Source: Maribacter algarum (ex Zhang et al. 2020)
Lineage (GTDB): Bacteria; Bacteroidota; Bacteroidia; Flavobacteriales; Flavobacteriaceae
Assembly (NCBI RefSeq): GCF_005885635.1
Contig: NZ_VATY01000002.1
Coordinates: 992,001 to 1,056,000, forward strand
Reading direction: 5' to 3'
DNA length: 64,000 nucleotides
Part shown: in pieces, positions 33,662 to 42,718 of the stretch
How the letters are laid out: each line of letters begins with the position of its first letter
How positions within the stretch are numbered: the stretch's first letter is position 1
Position numbers and translations under genes: made by a program
Notes under the pieces: model-generated
Seen by the model: only the letters and a program-made list of their open reading frames with translations
Databases searched by the model: none
Told to the model about the DNA's origin: nothing

Positions 33662-34882
33662 TTAAACTACTTTTACGGCTATGCGGTGACAAGCGTTATT
33701 CAAATACCCTTTTGGATTCCAACCCGGAAGCAACATCGGCTGTGCTCGACCTTGGGCATCCGTAGCTCTTGCCCAAACTTCATAATAGCCTTTTTTTGGA
33801 AAAGAAATGCTTGAAGCAAAATGCTGCCAAGCCAAGCGATTCGCTGGTTTTTCTAAGGAACAATTTTGCCATGTAGCACCAAAATCAATAGAAAACTCCA
33901 TTTTAGAAACTTCTAATTCTCCAGCCCAAGCATGACCACGAATTTTTAATTTTTTTCCTTCGGCTATTTTAGCACCCGTTTTTGGATAGGTAATCAAAGA
34001 TTTTACAGGCATTGATTCAATAATACACATATCTTCATCTTTCACCTTTTCACCAGGTGCAACGGGGTTGCAAGGGACACGATAGGCTGTACCAGTCATT
34101 TTCGTGCCGTCATGTACTTTATTTCGAATGCTGATTCGGTTAATCCATTTGCCGGAAACGGAAGCAGGCCATCCGCCAGCGACCAGTCTTAGCGGATACC
34201 CATTGGCTAGGGGAATATCTTCACCATTCATCTCAAAGGCCAACAAAGTTTCGTCTTGTAAAGCCTTAGCCATCGGAGCCCCACGTGAAATTGGCTCTTT
34301 TTCTGGGTCTCTACTGAGATGGGAATCAGCAGCGTGATATCCGATGTAAACCGCATCACTTTTAATACCCGCATCCTCTAAAACATCTCGTAAGCGAACG
34401 CCTGTCCAAACGGCACTTGAAACCGCACCAATCGTCCATTGGTTCCCTTTTGCTGGTGGGTCAAATTCACTTCGACCGTTTCCGCCACATTCCAATGTTA
34501 GTTGATAACTGTAGCGCTTAAACTTTGATTTTAATTCGGACAAGGAATAGGTTTTCTCCTCTTGTACGGACTCACCATCAATAGTCAAGTTCCATTTATC
34601 GATATCTATATTCTCAGGAATTAGTCCATTATTTCGAATAAACATGAATTTAGCCGGCGTTATTTTATCATCAAGTAGATGTGCCTGCGCTTCCATATTC
34701 CATGGTTTACTATTGAGAACCACCATTTGCGGATCTTTGCCAAACATCTTAAACGGATCGGGATCTTGAAGTGCCAATGGTGTGTATCCTTTAGGCATAG
34801 AAGCACCAAGAACAATTTCAGTTCCTAGAAGTGCAGTCATTGATGCCAAAGCAGTTTTTTCTATAAAGAAGCGTCTTTTCAT
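33662..34882 (-). CDS. Molybdopterin sulfite dehydrogenase (SorA-like)
   Basis: A 406-residue exported oxidoreductase of the sulfite oxidase family. The N-terminus MKRRFFIEKTALASMTALLG is a signal sequence, Tat-type in character but with KRRFF rather than a full twin-Arg motif. The molybdenum-binding Cys is C132 in LTLECGGNGRSEF. Domain order is a molybdopterin domain (about 85-275) and a dimerisation domain (about 290-405). With the cytochrome c gene starting at its stop codon it forms a SorAB-like pair that oxidises sulfite to sulfate in the periplasm. Confidence 0.92.
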   Translation of the reverse strand: MKRRFFIEKTALASMTALLGTEIVLGASMPKGYTPLALQDPDPFKMFGKDPQMVVLNSKPWNMEAQAHLLDDKITPAKFMFIRNNGLIPENIDIDKWNLTIDGESVQEEKTYSLSELKSKFKRYSYQLTLECGGNGRSEFDPPAKGNQWTIGAVSSAVWTGVRLRDVLEDAGIKSDAVYIGYHAADSHLSRDPEKEPISRGAPMAKALQDETLLAFEMNGEDIPLANGYPLRLVAGGWPASVSGKWINRISIRNKVHDGTKMTGTAYRVPCNPVAPGEKVKDEDMCIIESMPVKSLITYPKTGAKIAEGKKLKIRGHAWAGELEVSKMEFSIDFGATWQNCSLEKPANRLAWQHFASSISFPKKGYYEVWARATDAQGRAQPMLLPGWNPKGYLNNACHRIAVKVV

Positions 34883-34973
34883 ATTTCTAAATATCCGGTT
34901 GGTTAACTAAAATTACAATCAAATACGAACCATGTCCGTAACTAATGTTACAATACCTGAAAAATACAATTTT

Positions 34974-34981
34974 TACATTTG
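34974..34981 (+). promoter_or_regulatory. -7 promoter box for the DUF2892 gene
   Basis: TACATTTG, an exact TAnnTTTG match, lies between the divergent sulfite dehydrogenase and DUF2892 genes. A TTA rather than TTG is found near the -33 spacing. Initiation here would give a leader of about 95 nt and would place the small ORF at 34986 at the transcript end. Confidence 0.4.
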
Positions 34982-34985
34982 AATT

Positions 34986-35078
34986 ATGAGGACTAAACTA
35001 TTTAAACTGTTTTTGGTATGTGTTATATGTGCCTCAATTGTGACAGCTATAGTTTTGGCTATTGACTATTTAAACTAA
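34986..35078 (+). CDS. Possible 30-residue membrane peptide
   Basis: ATG to TAA reads MRTKLFKLFLVCVICASIVT and ten more residues: a basic N-terminus followed by one hydrophobic helix. It ends 6 nt before the DUF2892 gene. It lies only 5 nt after a -7 box, which would put its start codon near or before the transcription start, so it may be spurious. Confidence 0.3.
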   Translation: MRTKLFKLFLVCVICASIVTAIVLAIDYLN

Positions 35079-35084
35079 AAAATT

Positions 35085-35291
35085 ATGAAGAAAAACATGG
35101 GCGGTGCAGACCGCATTATCCGTTTTATTGTAGCCACTGTAGTTGGCGTTTTATTTTACATGAATATTATTGAAGGAACACTAGCTTACGTATTACTAGC
35201 GTTGGCAGGGATATTCGTATTGACAAGCTTCATTAGCTTCTGTCCTTTATACGCATTGGTAGGATTAAATACCTGTAAGGTAAAAGACTAA
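35085..35291 (+). CDS. DUF2892 family small membrane protein
   Basis: A 68-residue protein: KKNMGGADRIIRFIVA, two hydrophobic helices (about residues 12-32 and 33-54) and a conserved FCPLYALVGLNTCKV end with two Cys. This is the DUF2892 (inner membrane YgaP-like) domain found fused to or beside rhodaneses. Its position next to the sulfite/rhodanese operon fits that association. The divergent promoters may allow coordinated control. Confidence 0.9.
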   Translation: MKKNMGGADRIIRFIVATVVGVLFYMNIIEGTLAYVLLALAGIFVLTSFISFCPLYALVGLNTCKVKD

Positions 35292-35295
35292 GAAA

Positions 35296-35598
35296 TTATT
35301 CAACGTCGATTATCGTCTCCTTTTTGGCGCCTTTAAATACATAGGTGTATAACCACATGATTGTAAACATGGGAATGATATCCAGCCCTGGAACAATTTC
35401 TTCTATGAAGGTAACTGCACCTGCTGCTTGACCAGCTTTGCCCTTGTACATCCGTGTCATGAGCCATGCGGCAATAGGAGCCCAGATAATATCTGAAAAA
35501 TCACCAATAAATGGAATCGCAAAAGAGAGCATTCCAATACCATCAAAAAGTAGCCCTAGAAAAAGATTTTTAAATTTGGAGTCTTTAGTATTTGACAT
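35296..35598 (-). CDS. Small hypothetical membrane protein
   Basis: A 100-residue protein with two to three membrane segments (about residues 12-32, 33-46 and 65-88). Sequence features are FDGIGMLSFAIPFIGDFSDIIWAP and FIEEIVPGLDIIPMFTIMW. It converges on the DUF2892 gene with 4 nt between stop codons. No known domain was recognised. Confidence 0.75.
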   Translation of the reverse strand: MSNTKDSKFKNLFLGLLFDGIGMLSFAIPFIGDFSDIIWAPIAAWLMTRMYKGKAGQAAGAVTFIEEIVPGLDIIPMFTIMWLYTYVFKGAKKETIIDVE

Positions 35599-35689
35599 AG
35601 TTAAAAATAAGAATTCATTTTAAACAGAATCAATTCTAATGCCAAAAAAATAAATTCTAAAATTACTTGTATTTTACTTCCTGATTGTC

Positions 35690-36169
35690 TTATTCTTTGG
35701 AACTTCTTACCAAAGTATTGACTGATTTATATCGCACTTCACCGGTATCGCTAGAAGTTGTGATTAATGTATTAAATTCAATATTCGATAAATCAACAAT
35801 GGCTCTATCGCCAGCTGAAACAACAAGGCTTTGTAATCTTGAGAATTTTTCATCCATTGTTATAACTCCACCATTTGATAAAGCCAACACCTGTAAGGAT
35901 GGAGTATAAATAGTGATTTCGATAGTCTCGTAATTAAGGTTTGAGGTTTTAGATCTGATCTTCAAATTGCCGTTTTCCACTTCCCAGTATATAAAGGAAG
36001 ATGTGTCGGGGGCACTTGAAATTGCAATTTTATGGGTCTTATTCTTAACAATATGAATCTTCGCTCCAATATTACTTTCAATGGATTCAAAGTTTTTTAA
36101 TGTTTCAGCATTTTGTGAAAATGAGTATAAAGTGCTTAGTAAAATAACCAAATAGAAAAGAGTTTTCAT
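35690..36169 (-). CDS. Exported GIN-domain (DUF2807) protein
   Basis: A 159-residue protein with a signal peptide (MKTLFYLVILLSTLYSFSQ) and a right-handed beta-helix-like domain of the DUF2807 type, with the repeated hydrophobic-polar pattern IEITIYTPSLQVLALSNGG, SLVVSAGDRAIVDLSN and FNTLITTSSDTGEV. It is shorter than the usual 220-240 residues, so part of the second half of the domain is missing. The role in the envelope is unknown. Confidence 0.8.
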   Translation of the reverse strand: MKTLFYLVILLSTLYSFSQNAETLKNFESIESNIGAKIHIVKNKTHKIAISSAPDTSSFIYWEVENGNLKIRSKTSNLNYETIEITIYTPSLQVLALSNGGVITMDEKFSRLQSLVVSAGDRAIVDLSNIEFNTLITTSSDTGEVRYKSVNTLVRSSKE

Positions 36170-36256
36170 AATTCTAGATTTTAATTATGAACTAAAGACA
36201 CTAAATAGTTGAAAAGGTTACACCGCGCAATGTTAAAAATGAATGTGGAAATTTAT

Positions 36257-36856
36257 TTAAGCTAAATCTGAGCTGATCAACTTCAAAAATTCATTGCGCG
36301 TTTCAATTTTCTCGAACTGACCACGGAAACCTGAAGTTGTAGTTACTGAGTTTTGCTTCTGAACACCGCGCATCATCATACACATGTGTGAAGCCTCAAT
36401 AACAACGGCAACACCCTTCGGTTTTAGGGTATCATTTATACATTCCAAGATATCATGTGTTAAGCGCTCCTGCACTTGCAAGCGTCTTGCAAAAACATCA
36501 ACGATTCTAGGAATTTTACTCAATCCGACAATATGTCCATTGGGAATATAGGCAATATGCGCTTTCCCAAAAAAAGGAAGCATATGATGTTCGCACAACG
36601 AATACAATTCAATACCCTTTACGATAACCATATCATCATAATCTTCTTTGAACATAGCACCTTTTAGAATCTCGGCAGCATCTTGTTGATAACCCTGAGT
36701 CAGAAACAACATGGCCTTTGCAGCACGCTCTGGAGTTTTTACCAAACCTTCACGTTCGACATCCTCACCTATCTCATCAATGATTGAGGAATAGCGTTCT
36801 TTGACTTCGTCTGTTATTTCTAAATTGTATTCTTCTAAATTTTGGTATGGAGACAT
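36257..36856 (-). CDS. folE: GTP cyclohydrolase I
   Basis: A 199-residue enzyme. The zinc and active-site residues are visible in [20 protein letters not shown] and in [32 protein letters not shown] is a conserved block. It forms 7,8-dihydroneopterin triphosphate from GTP, the first step of folate and pterin (including molybdopterin-independent tetrahydrobiopterin) synthesis. A consensus -7 box lies 40 nt upstream. Confidence 0.97.
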   Translation of the reverse strand: MSPYQNLEEYNLEITDEVKERYSSIIDEIGEDVEREGLVKTPERAAKAMLFLTQGYQQDAAEILKGAMFKEDYDDMVIVKGIELYSLCEHHMLPFFGKAHIAYIPNGHIVGLSKIPRIVDVFARRLQVQERLTHDILECINDTLKPKGVAVVIEASHMCMMMRGVQKQNSVTTTSGFRGQFEKIETRNEFLKLISSDLA

Positions 36857-36895
36857 CTAATCTATTTTGTTTATTCTTTTTCTACAATCTCTAAA

Positions 36896-36903
36896 CAAAT
36901 TTA
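36896..36903 (-). promoter_or_regulatory. -7 promoter box for folE
   Basis: The minus strand reads TAAATTTG, an exact TAnnTTTG match, 40 nt upstream of the folE start. No -33 TTG was found. Confidence 0.4.
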
Positions 36904-37038
36904 CGCATAATTCTCTTGTTAAAATAAAATTAAGATTTAATTAGCATTCTTAAGATACTTCTGAAATTCAACACACATGTAGTATACCTAAATCAAAAAA
37001 CTATCTTCCTATTTGCAAAATCAATAGACTACCCTATT

Positions 37039-37068
37039 TTGCTATGTCCACCCTAATGTTTACTTTCA
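37039..37068 (+). promoter_or_regulatory. Candidate promoter for the ABC ATPase gene
   Basis: A TTTTG -33 element ends at 37041 and is separated by 19 nt from TACTTTCA at 37061-37068, which matches most of TAnnTTTG. It lies 20 nt upstream of the ATG at 37088. Confidence 0.4.
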
Positions 37069-37087
37069 TCCTTGGAAAAACAGAAGC

Positions 37088-37774
37088 ATGATTAAAGCCT
37101 CGAATATTGAGAAATTTTATGGTCAACTCCAAGTTTTAAAGGGAGTTGACTTACATATAAAAAAGGGAGAAGTAGTGTCGATTGTGGGAGCCTCAGGCGC
37201 CGGAAAAACCACGCTCCTTCAAATTCTCGGAACTTTGGATGTGCCTTCCAACAAGGCCCATGGTAAATTGGTTATCAATGGCATTGAAGTAACTAATCTT
37301 TCTGATAAAGAGTTGGCCAAATTTCGAAATGAACATATCGGATTCATATTTCAATTCCACCAACTGCTTCCAGAGTTTACCGCTTTGGAGAATGTTTGTA
37401 TTCCTGCATATATTAAAAAAACACCTCCTAGGGCAGCAGAGGAAAAAGCCAAGGAATTACTTGATTTTCTAGGACTTTCCCATCGATACAATCACAAGCC
37501 TAATGAATTATCTGGAGGTGAACAGCAGCGAGTCGCCGTTGCTCGAGCTTTAGTGAACAGTCCATCTATCATATTTGCAGATGAGCCAAGTGGGAACCTA
37601 GATTCTGAAAGTGCTGATACTCTACATAAGTTATTTTTTGAACTACGTGATAAATTCGGGCAAACCTTTGTTATCGTGACGCATAATGAACAATTAGCGG
37701 ATTTGGCCGACCGAAAATTGGTCATGGTGGATGGCTTGATTACTTCTCAAGAAAAAACGGTGGCCAATATTTAG
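37088..37774 (+). CDS. ABC transporter ATP-binding protein (LolD-like)
   Basis: A 228-residue ATPase with Walker [11 protein letters not shown]-loop [18 protein letters not shown], signature [15 protein letters not shown], Walker [17 protein letters not shown] and H-loop VTHN. The [13 protein letters not shown] stretch and length fit the LolD/MacB-type subfamily, which drives lipoprotein release from the inner membrane. No permease gene is adjacent; the next gene is a CPBP protease 10 nt downstream, so partners must be encoded elsewhere. Confidence 0.9.
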   Translation: MIKASNIEKFYGQLQVLKGVDLHIKKGEVVSIVGASGAGKTTLLQILGTLDVPSNKAHGKLVINGIEVTNLSDKELAKFRNEHIGFIFQFHQLLPEFTALENVCIPAYIKKTPPRAAEEKAKELLDFLGLSHRYNHKPNELSGGEQQRVAVARALVNSPSIIFADEPSGNLDSESADTLHKLFFELRDKFGQTFVIVTHNEQLADLADRKLVMVDGLITSQEKTVANI

Positions 37775-37784
37775 AAATCTAATT

Positions 37785-38342
37785 ATGCTGCAAGAGCTCT
37801 GGAGTTTTTTGAAGAATCCTTTTTTTGAAGAAGACGAAAATACGAGTGATACGTATCGTCTCAAGGTTCTATTGAAGTTATTGGTGATTGCCTTGATATC
37901 AAGTATTGTATTTGCTGGAATCACGGAACTTATAGCAGAATTCCTTAATCCTGAATTAGGAAAGCATGCCATTGAGGAGGCATTAGAAAATTATTCTCCA
38001 TGGTTCCTGCTTTTTGGAGCTGTAGTCCTGGCTCCTTTATTTGAAGAATTCTTTTTCAGAGGACCTATGGTATTTTTTAGAGATAAAAGCTATTTCAAAT
38101 ACATTTTTTATGTACTTACCCTAATCTTCGGCTTTATTCACATTTCAAATTTTGAAATAACCAAGACTACGCTTTTGCTCTCTCCAATATTGGTTGCACC
38201 ACAGATTAGTGCTGGATTCTTTTTAGGCTTCATTCGCGTTCGCTTCGGTTTAATATGGGCCATGGTACTACATTCGCTCTACAACCTTATTTTAATCGGA
38301 CCATTAGTCGTATTTCAACTTCTCGATATTCCTATAGAATGA
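37785..38342 (+). CDS. CPBP-family intramembrane metalloprotease
   Basis: A 185-residue membrane protein with about five hydrophobic segments and the CPBP motifs: FEEFFFRGP (EExxxR, near residue 87), GFIHISNF (first His) and VLHSLYNLIL (His-x-x-x-Asn). It overlaps the next gene by 4 nt (ATGA), showing translational coupling. It is the smaller, chromosomal type and not closely similar to the cassette CPBP protein at 8220-8975. Confidence 0.88.
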   Translation: MLQELWSFLKNPFFEEDENTSDTYRLKVLLKLLVIALISSIVFAGITELIAEFLNPELGKHAIEEALENYSPWFLLFGAVVLAPLFEEFFFRGPMVFFRDKSYFKYIFYVLTLIFGFIHISNFEITKTTLLLSPILVAPQISAGFFLGFIRVRFGLIWAMVLHSLYNLILIGPLVVFQLLDIPIE

Positions 38343-39103
38343 CCAAAAGCGAACTCAAAGAATTTCTGGATGCCAAAGTGATACAATACAATCATCCTAA
38401 GTTTTTGGAAAGCGACCCCATTCAAATTCCACATCGATTTTCTAAAAAAGAAGACGTTGAAATTAGTGCTTTTCTAACTGCAACGATTGCATGGGGAAAT
38501 CGAAAAAGTATCATTAACAACGCAAATCGTATGATGGAGCTATTAGACAATTCTCCTCATGATTTTGTTCTGAATCATAAGGAAACAGACTTAGATAAAC
38601 TTGCAGGGTTTGTCCATCGAACTTTTAATGATATTGACTTTATTTATTTCATCAGAAGTTTAAAAAACATTTATCAAAATCACAAAGGTTTGGAAAGTGT
38701 GTTTGCGCAGAATGTCAACTCAGACTCCATGCAACCTGCCATATCGGGATTTAAAAAGACCTTCTTTGAGCTTTCTCATCAAACCAGAACGACCAAACAT
38801 GTCAGTGACCCTTTAAAAGGTTCGGCTGCAAAACGCATCAACATGTTTTTACGTTGGATGGTTCGCGACAATTCCACAGGTGTTGATTTCGGATTATGGA
38901 ATAGAATTAGTCCTTCGCTCCTATCTTGTCCCTTAGATGTTCATTCTGGAAATGTTGCGAGAAAACTCAAATTGCTCAAACGGAAGCAAAATGATGCAAA
39001 AGCACTAGCCGAATTAGACAAAAGTCTTCGAAAGCTAGACCCCAATGACCCTGTTAAATATGATTTCGCCCTATTTGGATTGGGGGTTTTTGAAAAGTTT
39101 TAA
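38339..39103 (+). CDS. TIGR02757-family conserved protein
   Basis: A 254-residue cytoplasmic protein. The order DPIQIPHRFSKKEDVEISAF, ATIAWGNRKSI, GSAAKRINMFLRWMVR and CPLDVHSGNVARKL matches the Bacteroidota TIGR02757 family, whose function is unknown. HhH-glycosylase-like features (a helix-rich fold and the FLRWMVR stretch) have been suggested for it. The start at 38339 overlaps the previous stop as ATGA; 28 further codons upstream in frame lie inside the CPBP gene and are rejected. Confidence 0.88.
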   Translation: MTKSELKEFLDAKVIQYNHPKFLESDPIQIPHRFSKKEDVEISAFLTATIAWGNRKSIINNANRMMELLDNSPHDFVLNHKETDLDKLAGFVHRTFNDIDFIYFIRSLKNIYQNHKGLESVFAQNVNSDSMQPAISGFKKTFFELSHQTRTTKHVSDPLKGSAAKRINMFLRWMVRDNSTGVDFGLWNRISPSLLSCPLDVHSGNVARKLKLLKRKQNDAKALAELDKSLRKLDPNDPVKYDFALFGLGVFEKF

Positions 39104-39115
39104 TGAATTTGATTC

Positions 39116-40672
39116 TTACAGGGAATCTAAAACTTCTTGTGGTAATAACACTTTATCAATAACATGAATGAAGCCATTGAGTACTTCTAAATCTTCATAT
39201 ATCAATTTTGACTGTTTAGCTGTTTTATCTATAACAAAAATATCGGTTTCCAATAGGATGCCTAGTTCATCGCCTTGAAAAGTATTTAAAACTTGTCCAT
39301 TACGAAAATCTTCGGATTTAAGAGTCTGATTTTCAACACAGTGGTATGAAAGAATAATTTTTACGATTTCCAAACCTTGCTCACTATTATTGAACTCCTG
39401 AATTTTATCATAACCGATTTCGTTGAATAAATCTACAAAGGCTTGATCCGATGGAAAAAAGAAAGTGAATTCCTTTTCCGAGAGTACCTCCAAATTCATA
39501 CGATCTTGTACCAAACGAAAAAACTCCAACGCCGTATTAAGTTCACCTGCATTTTCCATAACACGTTCAAAGGCCAAGGAAACTGAGTTAGCAACTTGGT
39601 TGACCAAAGATTCAGGTATCAATACACGGTCTATCACATGAACAATTCCGTTTTGAGCAGGGATATCTGTTGTTAGAAATTCTGAACTCAACGTTGTGGC
39701 ATCAATTAAAACATATTCGTCTTCATTTTCGTCAATTGAAATAGAGTTTTCATCAGAAAGCGTGACCAAAGGTCCAATCCTAAAGTCTTTGGATTCTAAT
39801 GTACCAGGAACTACATGATATAATAATATATCACGCAGCAAGTCTATCTCTTCCTCAGTGTTGAAATCATCAAGACTCTCAAATTCAATTCCAAGAGCCG
39901 AAAGCAATCCTGTCAAAGTGTTGTTTGAAGGCGCAAAGATGGTAAAAGGTCCGTCTTCCCCCAAAGTATCCAATAGACCTGTAAGTACTAAAGCTTTTTT
40001 CAAAAATGCAAATTCTTCATTTTCCTCAATGAGCTCCTTTATAGTTTTTTCAACCGTATTTGGAGGATTCAAGGTATTCAAGAATTCAAAAACATCTTGT
40101 GGAATCAAAATCTTGTCTATTATATGTAGCGTTCCATCGGTCGCTTTTTTATCTAGCACAAAAGGTATGGCATCAATTTCGGAAGCGTCGCTGATTACGA
40201 AAGTATCTCCAGTGTGAATAAACTCGATTGTATTTCCCTCATACAATGTTTGCATTTCACCAGTAACGAAATCGGTTGAAGATAAATTTCCCTCCACCAT
40301 ATGATAAGTCAAAATGCGTGTAAGGATTTCTTGTTCCAACAAGCTATCGAAATCTTCAAAACTATTATAGTCGTCTCCCAATAGTTCAAAAAGCTCCATG
40401 ACAGCTGTGTTGGTTGGAGCAAATAATGTGATTGGATATTTGGAATCCAGGGTGGTTGGTAAATCAGTTGCCAATAGTGCCTCCGTTAAAAGCGATAGTT
40501 GATTCGTGCTGGCTATAAGTTCAGCTAGAGATAAATTTTCCTCTACGTCTTCATTTAGCTCTAGACTGTCTTTAATGGCATCATAGGTTATATTTTCGTT
40601 TTTTTTACAAGAAACTAACAAAATTGATAACAGGATTAAACAGATGTTAAGCTTTAAAAAACTCTTTTTCAT
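39116..40672 (-). CDS. Lipoprotein with three FAS1 (fasciclin) domains
   Basis: A 518-residue lipoprotein (signal ending LLVSC). Three FAS1 repeats follow, at about residues 48-200, 210-355 and 365-518. Each has an H1 motif (ITLFAPTNTAVMEL, FTIFAPSNNTLTGL, FTFFFPSDQAFVDL) and an H2-type end (GTLHIIDKILIP, GIVHVIDRVLIP, GFIHVIDKVLLP). These domains mediate adhesion or ligand binding at the surface. The ATG at 40672 is chosen so that the basic signal start MKKSFLKLN is used; an ATG 8 codons earlier is possible. It is in a same-strand run with the peroxidase and PhoX-like genes. Confidence 0.88.
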   Translation of the reverse strand: MKKSFLKLNICLILLSILLVSCKKNENITYDAIKDSLELNEDVEENLSLAELIASTNQLSLLTEALLATDLPTTLDSKYPITLFAPTNTAVMELFELLGDDYNSFEDFDSLLEQEILTRILTYHMVEGNLSSTDFVTGEMQTLYEGNTIEFIHTGDTFVISDASEIDAIPFVLDKKATDGTLHIIDKILIPQDVFEFLNTLNPPNTVEKTIKELIEENEEFAFLKKALVLTGLLDTLGEDGPFTIFAPSNNTLTGLLSALGIEFESLDDFNTEEEIDLLRDILLYHVVPGTLESKDFRIGPLVTLSDENSISIDENEDEYVLIDATTLSSEFLTTDIPAQNGIVHVIDRVLIPESLVNQVANSVSLAFERVMENAGELNTALEFFRLVQDRMNLEVLSEKEFTFFFPSDQAFVDLFNEIGYDKIQEFNNSEQGLEIVKIILSYHCVENQTLKSEDFRNGQVLNTFQGDELGILLETDIFVIDKTAKQSKLIYEDLEVLNGFIHVIDKVLLPQEVLDSL

Positions 40673-40771
40673 TTGGTGGGTTTTAAATATTCGCATTCTC
40701 GTTGCTTGTCGCTAGTAATTCATTTATTTTTTAATACCACACCTAAAGAAAGACATGACTAAAACAATCTC

Positions 40772-42634
40772 TTATTTATCAACATTTACCATCAGAGAAG
40801 TATGCTCTTGTTTGGGAGAGAACTCTTTATCTGTAAGTGTTTTCATAAAGGCAATCAAGGCTTTGGATTCCCTTTCGCTCAAGTGGAGGGAGTCCGATGG
40901 TAGCGTTTGATACGGTACATCTAATCCCATGCCTTGTCCTCCTCCAACATTATAAAAGGTTATCACTTCATCTAATGTTTCATAGACCCCGTTGTGCATA
41001 TAGGGTGAGGTAAGCTCTATGTTTCGGACGGTGGAAGTTTTGAAAAAATTTCGTTTTTCCTCAACTTCGTAAGGATCGTATTGGCCAGGATCCTGATCCA
41101 ATATCGGGTGTTCAAAACTGGCATTCTTAGGAACACCCAAGTTTTCAAATTCAGTTTCCATGTATTTTGGGGGTACCGTACCATTGAATGTTGGAGGAAA
41201 ATGACATGTAGCGCAGGCAGCTTTTCCCATAAAGAGATTAAAGCCTAACACCTCTTTTTCCGTTAGTGTTTCTTCAAGACCTTTCATATTCCTATCAAAC
41301 TTTGAGTCAAAAGGAGCAAGACTTCTGATATAAGTGGCAATGGCATGACGCGCATTGAGATTTGAGATTTTTCCTTCGTACAAGGAATCGAATTGCTTCA
41401 CATAATCAGCATTTGACTTAATTCGCTCTTCCATAGTATTCAAGTCAAGATGGAATTCGTTTTCATCATTGACTACATTTACAATTTGGTCTTCAAGCCC
41501 AGTAGCACGACCATCATAAAACATCGATTTTTGATAAACCGCATAGGCCAAAGTAGGTGTATTACGCTGAAGCTCTTCATTGTTGATTCCCCTTGCTTTT
41601 TTGAGTCCGTCAGTAAAGACTTTTTCTTTGTGATGACAAGTTGCACAGCTAATTGTACCGCTACTTGAAAGCGATTTGTCATTAAATAAGGTTTGACCAA
41701 GTTCAACTCTTTCATCCGTAATCTCGGGCGAGTGGGGAGCCGAAAAAAGCTTCATATTGAAGAAGTCTTTATCAAACAGATTGTTAGAAGTCGGGTTCAA
41801 GGCTCTTGAAGTATTCAGTATTACGCCCCAATCTTCCGCCGTTTTATTAATCAAATCAAGTTGTCTGTTGGTATGGTTTTTTATAAAGGAAAAGCGGTCA
41901 AAATTGTCAAAGTCACCGTCTTTCAAATTAGCTGTGGTAGCTTCTATTTCTGCAAGCCATGACAGGTATAAAGCTTTAGAGGTAAAACCGGGTTCGTAAA
42001 TACTAAGGATTTCACGGATGGTTTCATAATTGTAGATGGCCTCCTGTAATGAGTTGGCTAGCATTGGTGAGTCAAAACCGGTGATTCCTTTGGTTGCAAT
42101 ATTGACTATCGCATCACGTATCATTTTTAAATGATGTCTATCACGTTGTTGTATGAGGATATGATTCTTTCGTATGTACGGAATTCGTACCTTTAAGTAT
42201 TCGGCAACAAAATGCATCTCCTTATTTTCAAAACCTTCTTCAGCATATAACAACTCTTCAAGAACTTGATAACTTTTTGGTTTGAGTACCTTGATATCTT
42301 GGTAATCATCTATTTCAACCTTCAATAGGTTGGGCGCGTTCATAGATAAATAATTTTCATAATCATAGGCCATAAGCATAGGCTCGGCTTTTTTATACCA
42401 TTTACGACTCCGTAAAAAATTGATTTTGTTTTCGTCCAGTACGTTTATGGTATCCACTTTTTGAATGTAGTATGCCGCACTATCTAAAGTTTTGAAATAG
42501 TGATTTCTGATGGAGCTGTTGAATACCGATGCTGCATTTGTAGTGGTGGAAAGCGCTAGTTTCTTTTCTTCTTTCTTGCAGGACAATAGGATAAGAAGAA
42601 CTAGAATTAAGTTAAATGTATTCTTTAAATTCAT
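40772..42634 (-). CDS. Diheme cytochrome c peroxidase-family lipoprotein with extra N-terminal domain
   Basis: A 620-residue lipoprotein (lipobox LLSC). The C-terminal half (about residue 295 onward) is a MauG/CcpA-type diheme domain with CATCHHKE near residue 328 and CATCHFPP near 472, plus a late TSPYMHNGVYETLDEVI block. The N-terminal 270 residues are helical, include RSRKWYKKAEPMLMAYDYE, and resemble an imelysin-like domain. It would reduce hydrogen peroxide or modify a partner protein in the periplasm. It sits between the FAS1 and PhoX-like genes. Confidence 0.88.
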   Translation of the reverse strand: MNLKNTFNLILVLLILLSCKKEEKKLALSTTTNAASVFNSSIRNHYFKTLDSAAYYIQKVDTINVLDENKINFLRSRKWYKKAEPMLMAYDYENYLSMNAPNLLKVEIDDYQDIKVLKPKSYQVLEELLYAEEGFENKEMHFVAEYLKVRIPYIRKNHILIQQRDRHHLKMIRDAIVNIATKGITGFDSPMLANSLQEAIYNYETIREILSIYEPGFTSKALYLSWLAEIEATTANLKDGDFDNFDRFSFIKNHTNRQLDLINKTAEDWGVILNTSRALNPTSNNLFDKDFFNMKLFSAPHSPEITDERVELGQTLFNDKSLSSSGTISCATCHHKEKVFTDGLKKARGINNEELQRNTPTLAYAVYQKSMFYDGRATGLEDQIVNVVNDENEFHLDLNTMEERIKSNADYVKQFDSLYEGKISNLNARHAIATYIRSLAPFDSKFDRNMKGLEETLTEKEVLGFNLFMGKAACATCHFPPTFNGTVPPKYMETEFENLGVPKNASFEHPILDQDPGQYDPYEVEEKRNFFKTSTVRNIELTSPYMHNGVYETLDEVITFYNVGGGQGMGLDVPYQTLPSDSLHLSERESKALIAFMKTLTDKEFSPKQEHTSLMVNVDK

Positions 42635-42718
42635 TTCAAAGAAGTATTAAATAGCCAATAAAAGGTTCCCCGAAGCTAGAGAACCCTCTATTGGTTTAAA
42701 ATTTATATAAACAGACTA

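Noticed and set aside
39858-40217. 119-residue ORF on the + strand within the FAS1 gene
   Set aside because: It is an antisense shadow; its low-complexity Ser/Lys-rich translation mirrors the FAS1 coding repeats.
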